From assembly GCA_021819345.1 (NCBI GenBank), contig JAKARG010000050.1, forward strand, positions 1-11,706: 11,706 bases of DNA, given 5' to 3'. Source of the DNA: Actinomycetes bacterium. GTDB lineage: Bacteria; Actinomycetota; Acidimicrobiia; Acidimicrobiales; Palsa-688. The position numbers and the translations under genes are program-made. Positions 6,189 through 11,706 of the stretch are shown one piece after another (within the stretch, counting starts at the first letter, position 1; each line of letters begins with the position of its first letter). Under the pieces are notes generated by a model. The model had not been told where the DNA came from and did no database searches. It saw only the letters and a list, made by a program, of their open reading frames with translations.

Positions 6189-6952
6189 GGGACGCCTTGG
6201 GGTCGGTCCAGTCGGTGCTCGTCCTCGGCGGGTCCTCCGAGATCGGCGTGGCGACCGCCTGCGAGCTCGGTGCGCCCCGCCGGGCTGCGGTCGTGCTCGC
6301 CGGCAGGCAGCCCGAGGCGCTGCGGCAGGCAGCAGCCACCGTTCGCGCCGCCGGCGCCGGGCGGGTCGAGACGATCGGCTTCGACGCCCTCGACACCGGC
6401 TCCCACGACGCCGTCGTCGAGGCCGCGGCGGGGCTCGTGGGGGACCTCGACGTGGTGGTGGTCGCCTTCGGGGTCCTCGGGGACCAGGCCAGCGACGAGG
6501 CCGGCGGGCCGGGCGCGGTAGCCGTCGCCTCGACCAACTACGTGGGCGGGGTCTCGGCGGGCCTCGCTGCGGCCCGGCGTCTGCGGGCCCAGGGCCACGG
6601 GGTGATCGTGTTCCTGTCGTCGGTGGCGGGGGAGCGGGTCCGTCGGGCCAACTTCGTCTACGGGTCCTCCAAGGCGGGCCTCGACGGCTTCGCCCTCGGC
6701 CTCGGGGACTCGCTCGCCGGCACCGGGGTCCGGGTCCTCGTGGTGCGGCCCGGCTTCGTCGTCGGGCGGATGACCGCTGGACGGCGTCCGGCTCCGCTCG
6801 CCACCACTCCCGGAGCGGTCGCCTCGGCGACCGCGGATGCGATCGCCCGGGGGCGGGAGCTGGTCTGGGTCCCCGGGAGCCTCCGGTGGGTCTTCGCCGT
6901 CCTGCGCCACCTGCCGAGGCCGATCTGGAGGCGCCTTCCCCTCGGCGACTGA
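6185..6952 (+). CDS. dprE2: Decaprenylphosphoryl-2-keto-ribose reductase, short-chain dehydrogenase family
   Basis: 255 residues, close to the usual 254. It reduces the 2-keto intermediate made by DprE1, giving decaprenylphosphoryl-D-arabinose. Seen: Rossmann motif VLVLGGSSEIG (11-21); IGFDALDTGSH (64-74), VAFGVLGD (93-100) and INY-like STNYV (116-120), all characteristic of DprE2; the catalytic set S145/S146 (FLSSVAG), Y159 and K163 in YGSSK; GERVRRANFVYGSSKAGLDG (149-168), which is nearly the mycobacterial sequence; and a C-terminal ELVWVP..LRHLPRPIWRRLP. Start: GTG 6185 overlaps the TGA of dprE1 as GTGA and gives the homologous N-terminus (VRDALGSVQSVLVLGG); TTG 6197 is an alternative. No clear Shine-Dalgarno site is present, which fits coupling to dprE1. 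The decaprenylphosphoryl-5-phosphoribose phosphatase needed between UbiA and DprE1 is not encoded in this window. Confidence 0.93.
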   Translation: MRDALGSVQSVLVLGGSSEIGVATACELGAPRRAAVVLAGRQPEALRQAAATVRAAGAGRVETIGFDALDTGSHDAVVEAAAGLVGDLDVVVVAFGVLGDQASDEAGGPGAVAVASTNYVGGVSAGLAAARRLRAQGHGVIVFLSSVAGERVRRANFVYGSSKAGLDGFALGLGDSLAGTGVRVLVVRPGFVVGRMTAGRRPAPLATTPGAVASATADAIARGRELVWVPGSLRWVFAVLRHLPRPIWRRLPLGD

Positions 6953-6957
6953 GCCGG

Positions 6958-6972
6958 GCGTGCTCAGCACGC
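6958..6972. terminator. Possible bidirectional terminator hairpin at a convergent gene junction
   Basis: GCGTGCTCAGCACGC is a perfect inverted repeat (GCGTG, loop CTCAG, CACGC) that spans the 11-bp gap between the stop of dprE2 and the stop of the convergent PIN-domain gene, whose last codons it overlaps. There is no T-run on either side, so intrinsic termination would be weak. Its position between two converging genes is the main reason to list it. Confidence 0.35.
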
Positions 6973-7374
6973 GAGCAGCTCGACCCCGTCACCTCCGGCG
7001 AGCTTCGCGAGCTGGGTATCGAAGGTCACGAGCGCGAGTCCGGCGCGTCGTGCGACGGCGAGGAGGAGCGCGTCGGTCACCTGGCGGTGCCCGAGGAGCG
7101 CCGGGAAGTCGGCATCGGTGGGAGAAACGTCGTTGGCGAGGAAGCGGTGCTCGCCGACCGCCCGCAGCCCCCTGAGAACCGAGCGCGCCCGGTCGACGCT
7201 GATCGCCCCCGCGAGGACCGTTGGGTTGGACGAGACGCGTACGAAGCCGACCTCCGAGATCGGGCAGGTTGCCCAGGGGCCGTTCTGGCGGTCGAACCAC
7301 GCGCCGGCGGCCTCGTGATGGACATGGGCGTCCCAGGCAAGGGCAACGAGCACGTTGACGTCGAGCAGTCCCAC
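6964..7374 (-). CDS. vapC: PIN-domain ribonuclease toxin, VapC family
   Basis: 136 residues, the normal length for a VapC toxin. PIN-domain acidic residues are in place: D5 in LLDVNVLVALAW, E41 in CPISEVGF, D101 in GHRQVTDALLLAVARR and D119 in LVTFDT. The segment HVHHEAAGAWF and the HRFLANDVS...LLGHRQVTDA block are typical of one actinobacterial VapC subgroup. Family role: Mg-dependent endoribonuclease that stops translation, held inactive by a VapB antitoxin. The GTG start at 7374 is preceded by GAG six bases upstream. No complete antitoxin gene precedes it: only a short tail-like sequence lies between it and the perR gene. It is convergent with dprE2. The toxin looks intact, so an antitoxin elsewhere, a solitary role or recent loss are all open. 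Confidence 0.85.
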   Translation of the reverse strand: MGLLDVNVLVALAWDAHVHHEAAGAWFDRQNGPWATCPISEVGFVRVSSNPTVLAGAISVDRARSVLRGLRAVGEHRFLANDVSPTDADFPALLGHRQVTDALLLAVARRAGLALVTFDTQLAKLAGGDGVELLAC

Positions 7375-7380
7375 CTCGGC

Positions 7381-7440
7381 TCAGTGCTCGTCGAGTGCTC
7401 TGCGGACCATCTCGAGAGTGATCGGCGGAGCGCCCGCGGG
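7381..7440 (-). pseudogene. Possible remnant of a VapB-type antitoxin C-terminus
   Basis: On the minus strand the frame ending at TGA 7383-7381 reads PAGAPPITLEMVRRALDEH and stops 6 bases before the vapC start, exactly where the end of an antitoxin gene is normally found. The PPITLEMV..ALDE pattern looks like the acidic/hydrophobic VapC-binding tail of some VapB proteins, judged from memory. Upstream this frame runs without a good start codon into the 3' end of the perR gene, so no DNA-binding part remains. Translation from the internal ATG (7410) would give only nine residues. Chance similarity is quite possible. Confidence 0.35.
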
Positions 7441-7441
7441 G

Positions 7442-7948
7442 CTAGGCGGAGCCGCTCTCCGAGGTGACGGCGTGTGCGCCGGCGGTAGCTGGTGCCTGGC
7501 ACTGCGGGCAGCGCCCCCGAAAGACGATGTCGACGCCGACCAGCTCGAAGCCGTGTCGCTCGTCGGCCGACAGGCTCAAGGTGTCCAGGCCCTCCGGGCT
7601 GACATCGCGCAGGCCGCCACAGCCGACGCAGTAGAGGTGGTGGTGGGCGACCGTCGTGTTCGGGTCGTAGCGCTTGGGTCCCTCCCCGGTGGAGATCTCG
7701 AGCACCTCGCCCATGGCGACCAGCTCGTTGAGCGTGTTGTACACGGTGGCCAGGCTGATCTCGGGCAGGATCCTGCGCGCCCGGTCGTAGACGGCCTCTG
7801 CGCTCAGGTGGACGTGCTCGCCGGCGAGCACCTCGGCGACCACGCGCCGCTGGGCGGTGAGCCGCCAGTCCCGGCTCCTCAGGCGCTCGACGAGCTCGCT
7901 GATGACTGCCTCCTCCGCATTGCGTGCGCCCGCAGGATCTCTTGCCAT
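7442..7948 (-). CDS. Fur-family regulator, PerR-like peroxide sensor
   Basis: 168 residues. The N-terminal winged helix (about 20-90) contains WRLTAQRRVVAEVL (28-41) and the recognition region PEISLATVYNTLNELV (62-77). The C-terminal dimerisation domain holds two CxxC pairs, C107/C110 and C147/C150, which form the structural zinc site. The residues expected for the PerR regulatory metal site are all present: H47, D95, H102, H104 and D115, matching B. subtilis H37, D85, H91, H93 and D104. An Asp rather than Glu at the D85 position favours peroxide sensing by metal-catalysed oxidation over iron sensing. The divergent neighbour is katG, a classical PerR/FurA target. The ATG at 7948 has only a weak ribosome site (GGTAAG). 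A zinc or iron role cannot be excluded. The last about 18 residues form a nonconserved polar tail. Confidence 0.88.
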   Translation of the reverse strand: MARDPAGARNAEEAVISELVERLRSRDWRLTAQRRVVAEVLAGEHVHLSAEAVYDRARRILPEISLATVYNTLNELVAMGEVLEISTGEGPKRYDPNTTVAHHHLYCVGCGGLRDVSPEGLDTLSLSADERHGFELVGVDIVFRGRCPQCQAPATAGAHAVTSESGSA

Positions 7949-7989
7949 GTCGAGCTTACCCTCAACCAGGTCTGGAGCCGATCTTTGTC

Positions 7990-8018
7990 TTGACTGATTC
8001 TAATATCTGGGCTACGCT
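7990..8018 (+). promoter_or_regulatory. katG promoter (TTGACT, 17-bp spacer, TACGCT)
   Basis: TTGACT at 7990-7995 and TACGCT at 8013-8018 are separated by exactly 17 bases, a very good housekeeping-sigma promoter that faces katG. Transcription would begin near 8025, leaving a leader of about 100 bases. The stretch is unusually AT-rich for this window. It is the only well-formed promoter I could pick out with confidence. Confidence 0.7.
7996..8007. promoter_or_regulatory. Putative PerR/Fur operator between -35 and -10
   Basis: GATTCTAATATC is an imperfect palindrome (GAT..TA..ATC, 8 of 12 positions symmetric) filling the promoter spacer of katG. Fur-family operators are AT-rich palindromes, and a bound dimer here would block RNA polymerase. 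On the other strand TAGAAT inside this element could serve as a -10 for the divergent regulator gene, which would give autoregulation; no good matching -35 is visible, so that part is weak. Confidence 0.5.
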
Positions 8019-8028
8019 CTCGACCGTC

Positions 8029-8041
8029 GGACCGAGGGTCC
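8029..8041 (+). promoter_or_regulatory. Hairpin at the predicted 5' end of the katG mRNA
   Basis: GGACC-GAG-GGTCC is a perfect 5-bp stem with a 3-base loop starting only a few bases after the predicted transcription start. It could protect the 5' end of the message. It is followed by near-repeats of CGACCGG (about 8046-8073) and, close to the start codon, a purine-rich stretch with two Shine-Dalgarno-like elements (GGAG at 8111 and AGGAGG at 8119). Confidence 0.35.
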
Positions 8042-8127
8042 TCACGACCGGCGACCGGCGATCGGCCACCGGGGAACCGAGACCAGGGGCCAGGGTAGAG
8101 ACGCCCGCCAGGAGTAACAGGAGGATC

Positions 8128-10413
8128 ATGACCAGCAACGACGCCAGCCACTCCACCAACCCGGGGTCGGGGCCCGACCAGGCGGGTCGACCGGCGAGCG
8201 AGTGCCCGGTCGGCGCCGGCCGGGGCTCGCACCCGACCGAGGGCGGGACCACCGCCCAGTGGTGGCCGACGCAACTGAGCCTGCGGATCCTACGGGCGGG
8301 CTCGACCAGGTCGGACCCGATGGGGGAAGCCTTCGACTACGCAGCGGAGTTCAGCTCCCTCGACCTGCCGGGCGTGAAGCGCGACATAGCCGACCTGCTC
8401 ACCACCCCCCAGGAGTTCTGGCCGGCCGACTTCGGCCACTACGGACCGCTCATGGTGCGCATGGCCTGGCACGCTGCGGGGACCTACCGCATCAGTGACG
8501 GTCGGGGTGGCGCCGGCACGGCCCAGCAGCGCTTTGCCCCGCTCAACAGCTGGCCGGACAACGTCCTGCTCGACCGGGCCCGCCGGCTGTTGTGGCCGGT
8601 GAAGAAGAAGTACGGCCGCAAGCTCTCCTGGGGCGACCTGATGGTCCTCGCAGGAAACGTGGCGATGGAGACCATGGGCTTGCAGACCTTCGGCTTCGGC
8701 GGCGGCAGGGCGGATGTCTGGGAGGCGGACGAGACCGTCTACTGGGGCCCGGAGACCACCTGGCTCGGCAGCGAGCGCTTCCACGGCGACCGTGAGCTCG
8801 ACCGGCCCTACGGCGCCACCCAGATGGGCCTGATCTACGTCAACCCCGAAGGGCCCGACGGCCACCCCGACCCGCTGGCCGCGGCCAGGGACATCCGCGA
8901 GACGTTCGCGCGGATGGCGATGAACGACGAGGAGACGGTGGCGCTGATCGCCGGCGGTCACACCTTCGGCAAGACCCATGGCGCCGCCGACCCGCTGCGC
9001 TATGTCGGCCCGGACCCACAGAGCGCCCCGCTGCAGGAGATGGGCCTCGGCTGGAAGAGCAGCTACGGCAGTGGCCACGGCCGCGACACGATCGGCAGTG
9101 GCCTGGAGGTGACCTGGACCCCCACCCCGACCCGCTGGGACAACAGCTACTGGGAGACGCTGTTCGGCTACGAGTGGGAGCTGACCAAGAGCCCCGCCGG
9201 CGCCTGGCAGTGGCAGGCCAAGGACGGCGCGGGGGCGGCCACGGTGCCGGACCCCGAGACCGGCGAGCCCACCCGTCCTCCGACCATGCTCACCACCGAC
9301 CTCTCGTTGCGGATGGACCCGATCTACGAGCCGATCTCGCGGCGCTTCTTCGAGCACCCCGACGAGTTCGCCGACGCCTATGCCCGGGCGTGGTTCAAGC
9401 TCACCCACCGCGACATGGGTCCGGTTAGCCGCTACCTCGGCCCGGAGGTCCCCTCCGAGCCGCTCATCTGGCAGGACCCGCTCCCCCCGGTCACCCACGA
9501 GCTGGTCGATGCCGCCGACGTCGCGGCGCTGAAGGCGCAGATCCTCGCCTCCGGGCTGTCGACCGCCGACCTGGTCCGTACTGCGTGGGCCTCGGCGTCG
9601 ACGTTCCGCTGCACGGACAAGCGTGGCGGCGCCAACGGTGCCCGCATCCGGCTCCAGCCGCAGGCGGGATGGGAGGTCAACCAGCCCGACGAGCTGGCCC
9701 GGGTGCTGCGGACCCTCGAGGGCGTCAAGCAGGCGTTCGATCGCGAGGCGACCGGCGGCAAGCAGGTCTCGCTCGCCGATCTGATCGTGCTCGGCGGGGG
9801 CGCGGCGATCGAGCAGGCGGCCCGGGCTGCCGGGTTCGAGGTCGAAGTCGCTTTCGCTCCCGGACGAAGCGATGCGACCGAGGAGTGGACCGACGTCGCC
9901 TCCTTCGCGGTGCTCGAGCCGACCGCAGACGGCTTCCGCAACTACCTGGGCAAGCGCTCGGGGGGCCACGAGCTGCCGGCGGAGCACCTCCTGGTCGACC
10001 GGGCGGCCTTGCTGTCCCTGACCCCGCCCGAGATGACCGTGCTCGTCGGCGGGCTGCGGGTGCTCGGCGCGAACTACGCCGGATCCTCGCTGGGAGTGCT
10101 GACCGACCGGCCGGGAGCCCTGACCAACGACTTCTTCGTCAACCTGCTCGACATGTCCACCGAGTGGGCCCCGAGCTCCGAGGACGAGGAGCGCTTCGAA
10201 GGTCACGAGCGTTCCACCGGCCGGCCGAGGTGGACCGCCTCTCGGGTCGACCTCGTATTCGGGTCGCACCCCGAGCTGCGGGCGCTCTGCGAGGTCTACG
10301 GCGCCGACGACGCCGGCGAGAGGTTCGTCGGCGACTTCGTCGACGCATGGGTCAAGGTGATGAACCTGGACCGCTTCGACCTGGCCCGAGCGGCGCGGGG
10401 AGCGCTCCACTAG
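8128..10413 (+). CDS. katG: Catalase-peroxidase
   Basis: 761 residues, a normal-length bifunctional haem catalase-peroxidase that destroys hydrogen peroxide in the cytosol. Distal haem residues R111, W114 and H115 lie in VRMAWHAAGTYR. The catalase-essential Met-Tyr-Trp adduct is complete: W114, Y237 (GLIYVNPEGP) and M263 (RMAMNDEE), matching Trp107, Tyr229 and Met255 of M. tuberculosis. The proximal His is H278 (AGGHTFGKTHG), with proximal Trp W330 (EVTWT). Ser315, the common isoniazid-resistance site, is S324 here (GSGLEV); Arg418 is retained in LSLRMDP. The second, haem-less domain continues to the end. The start is ATG 8128, with AGGAGG four bases upstream; the open frame before it is noncoding leader. 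It is divergent from the PerR-like gene, unlike mycobacterial furA-katG, where both genes run in the same direction, and is presumably derepressed by peroxide. Confidence 0.97.
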   Translation: MTSNDASHSTNPGSGPDQAGRPASECPVGAGRGSHPTEGGTTAQWWPTQLSLRILRAGSTRSDPMGEAFDYAAEFSSLDLPGVKRDIADLLTTPQEFWPADFGHYGPLMVRMAWHAAGTYRISDGRGGAGTAQQRFAPLNSWPDNVLLDRARRLLWPVKKKYGRKLSWGDLMVLAGNVAMETMGLQTFGFGGGRADVWEADETVYWGPETTWLGSERFHGDRELDRPYGATQMGLIYVNPEGPDGHPDPLAAARDIRETFARMAMNDEETVALIAGGHTFGKTHGAADPLRYVGPDPQSAPLQEMGLGWKSSYGSGHGRDTIGSGLEVTWTPTPTRWDNSYWETLFGYEWELTKSPAGAWQWQAKDGAGAATVPDPETGEPTRPPTMLTTDLSLRMDPIYEPISRRFFEHPDEFADAYARAWFKLTHRDMGPVSRYLGPEVPSEPLIWQDPLPPVTHELVDAADVAALKAQILASGLSTADLVRTAWASASTFRCTDKRGGANGARIRLQPQAGWEVNQPDELARVLRTLEGVKQAFDREATGGKQVSLADLIVLGGGAAIEQAARAAGFEVEVAFAPGRSDATEEWTDVASFAVLEPTADGFRNYLGKRSGGHELPAEHLLVDRAALLSLTPPEMTVLVGGLRVLGANYAGSSLGVLTDRPGALTNDFFVNLLDMSTEWAPSSEDEERFEGHERSTGRPRWTASRVDLVFGSHPELRALCEVYGADDAGERFVGDFVDAWVKVMNLDRFDLARAARGALH

Positions 10414-10442
10414 GAGGGTGGCGGCGGCCGGCTCCCGGGTCG

Positions 10443-10508
10443 GTCGCCGGCGTCGGCGGCGCCAGCTCTGTCGCCGGCGTCGGCGGCGCCAGCTCTGTCG
10501 CCCGCGTC
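10443..10508. repeat. 27-bp tandem repeat between katG and the decarboxylase gene
   Basis: Two identical 27-base units (10443-10469 and 10470-10496) followed by 12 bases of a third with one mismatch (GTCGCCCGCGTC, 10497-10508). Each unit contains the palindromes CGCCGGCG and GGCGCC, so folded structures are likely. With a nearby GCCGGC pair (10427-10432 and 10446-10451) the tract may terminate the two convergent genes, although no T-run is present. The last bases touch the stop codon of the decarboxylase gene. This accounts for nearly all of the 93-bp gap. Confidence 0.8.
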
Positions 10509-11706
10509 ACGCGCCGGCGGCCGCCAGCGCCTCCAGGCGGCCATGCAGCCAGCCGACCCACTCCTCGTGCTCGGGCTTCATCAGCACCGAGCGCAGGAGG
10601 GTGACCGGGCGCTCGGGGGCCGGGAGGTCCGGGTGGGCGCCGGCGAACGAGGACGGCTCCACCCGGAGCGTGCTCAGCCAGACCGGGTCTTCCCCGCTCG
10701 CCCCGGCGGCGAGGATCCGCTCGGACGCAGCCGTGATCGCTTCGTCGAGGGCGCGTCGCTCGCTGCGGTCCGGGACGGCACCGGCGGCGGCACCCGCACC
10801 GGCGAAATAGGTCACGATGTCGAGCTCCGGGGCGACGTGCAGGCGCAGGCGCTCGCTCCGCCCGAGTCGGTCGGCGAGGTCGAGCGCGGCTCGCCGCCCG
10901 GCGGCGACGATCGGTCCGAGCCCGGTGTCGGGTCGGAGGGGAAAGGTTCGCAGCGTGAGCCAGAGGGCGGCCGCAGCGGCTCCGGGCCGGGAGCACTCGA
11001 GGCTCACCTCGCCGAGGTGCTCAGCGGAGCGGGTGTAGTAGGTGTAGGGCGAGTCGTGGGCGTAGAACCTGGCGACCGAGGGGTCGGCGAAGAGCACCGC
11101 CCCGCACCCGTAGGGCTGCAGTCCGTGCTTGTGGGGGTCGACCACGACGGAGTCGGCCCGGCCGATGCAGCGAAAGGACCGCTCGACGCTCCGATCGAGC
11201 AGCCCGGTAGGGGCGCCGATCCCGGTGGGCTCGCCGGCTCCGACCCGCTCGGGCCCGGCCAGCGGCGTAGGCCCGTCCTGCGGTGTGGGTCCGGCCAGTG
11301 GCGTAGGCCCGTCCTGCGGTGTGGGTCCGTCTCGAGGCGGCGTCCCGGCAAGTGGCGCCGGCCCGGCAAGAAGCGTGAAGAACCCGCCGTAGGCGGCGTC
11401 GACGTGCACCCGGACGCCGTAGCGCTCCCGGAGCTCGAGCGCGCCGGCGATGTCGTCGACTGCACCGAGGCCGGTCGTGCCGGCGGTAACCACGACGGTC
11501 CCGACGTCCCCGCGCCGGCACTCGGCCTCGGCGGCGTCGAGGTCCAGGTGACCGGTAGGGTCCGAAGGCACTGAGGTGGCGACGACGCCGAGCACCTCGC
11601 ACATCCGGGCGTGGGTGTAGTGGGCGTTGTCGCCGCAGACGACGCGCGTGCCGGGGCGCAGCTCGCGCGCGACCCACAACGCCTCCAGGTTGGCGACGGT
11701 GCCACC
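10507..11706 (-). CDS. Pyridoxal-phosphate-dependent decarboxylase (group II amino acid decarboxylase superfamily), N-terminus outside window
   Basis: 399 C-terminal residues; the window edge cuts the gene upstream. Reading from the edge, GGTVANLEALWVAR is the conserved phosphate-binding start seen in this superfamily. Then come the PLP-stacking His in GDNAHYTH, TAGTTGLGAVDDI, the cofactor Asp in HVDAAYGGFF, and the Schiff-base Lys (codon 11130-11128) in SVVVDPHKHG followed by LQPYGCGAVLF. SPYTYYT, SLECSRPGAAAAALW and PELDIVTYF are typical of actinobacterial/Chloroflexi homologues related to tyrosine, glutamate and aspartate decarboxylases. The substrate cannot be told from what I see. Odd: about 45-55 residues rich in Gly, Pro and Thr, made of six-residue repeats, lie between the cofactor Asp and Lys motifs, where relatives have a short loop. 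It is convergent with katG and has no visible partner gene. Confidence 0.87.
   Translation of the reverse strand, partial: GGTVANLEALWVARELRPGTRVVCGDNAHYTHARMCEVLGVVATSVPSDPTGHLDLDAAEAECRRGDVGTVVVTAGTTGLGAVDDIAGALELRERYGVRVHVDAAYGGFFTLLAGPAPLAGTPPRDGPTPQDGPTPLAGPTPQDGPTPLAGPERVGAGEPTGIGAPTGLLDRSVERSFRCIGRADSVVVDPHKHGLQPYGCGAVLFADPSVARFYAHDSPYTYYTRSAEHLGEVSLECSRPGAAAAALWLTLRTFPLRPDTGLGPIVAAGRRAALDLADRLGRSERLRLHVAPELDIVTYFAGAGAAAGAVPDRSERRALDEAITAASERILAAGASGEDPVWLSTLRVEPSSFAGAHPDLPAPERPVTLLRSVLMKPEHEEWVGWLHGRLEALAAAGA
11251..11370 (-). repeat. 18-bp (36-bp higher order) repeat tract inside the decarboxylase gene
   Basis: On the plus strand 18-base units alternate between two types, GTAGGCCCGTCCTGCGGT and GTGGGTCCGGCCAGTGGC; the pair recurs, giving a 36-base period, with degenerate units on both sides. 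The coding strand reads alternating DGPTPQ and AGPTPL. All units keep the frame. It forms the core of an insertion between the HVDAAYGG and DPHKHG motifs. Confidence 0.85.

Noticed and set aside
7077..7502. Possible alternative gene overlapping the perR end and vapC
   Set aside because: Arg/Ser-rich out-of-frame translation with no family features; vapC in the other frame has all catalytic residues.
8290..10410. 706-codon open frame antisense to katG
   Set aside because: Length alone is not evidence at this GC content; katG is unambiguous and the antisense product shows no conserved motif.

Overview
The window is very GC-rich and gene-dense, uses GTG and TTG starts freely, and codes on both strands with short overlaps. 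Together with a decaprenylphosphoryl-arabinose (DPA) type gene set, this points to a high-GC actinobacterium. The protein sequences resemble the mycobacterial DPA enzymes clearly, but the gene order is not mycobacterial. A deep-branching lineage such as Acidimicrobiia is my guess, not something the window proves.

Layout. (1) Positions 1-2193, minus strand: a three-gene redox operon of a ferric-reductase-like haem/flavin membrane protein, a secreted FMN-binding-domain protein and the start of an ApbE flavin transferase that runs off the left edge. Electrons would pass from cytosolic NAD(P)H through FAD and two haems to a covalently flavinylated extracytoplasmic protein; ApbE would attach the FMN. 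(2) 2247-3737, minus: a membrane-anchored phosphodiester-glycosidase (NAGPA) domain protein with an 18-bp repeat tract in its cytoplasmic tail. (3) 3836-6952, plus: an overlapping ubiA-dprE1-dprE2 operon that would make decaprenylphosphoryl-arabinose, the arabinose donor for cell-envelope glycans. (4) 6964-7440, minus: a VapC-type PIN toxin whose antitoxin seems reduced to a short tail. (5) 7442-10413: a divergent pair, a PerR-like Fur regulator (minus) and catalase-peroxidase KatG (plus), sharing a control region with a good promoter and an AT-rich imperfect palindrome. (6) 10507-11706, minus: a PLP-dependent decarboxylase, cut at its N-terminus by the window edge, with a repeat-built insertion between two cofactor-binding motifs.

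How the parts relate. The redox operon and the PerR/KatG pair concern extracytoplasmic electron transfer and peroxide defence. The DPA operon and the NAGPA-domain protein plausibly concern the cell envelope. Three separate short tandem-repeat tracts (18, 27 and 18 bp units, all multiples of three) are a recurring feature. I see no RNA genes, CRISPR arrays, insertion sequences or phage genes. No stretch longer than 300 bases lacks a gene; the largest intergenic region is the 179-bp one between perR and katG.
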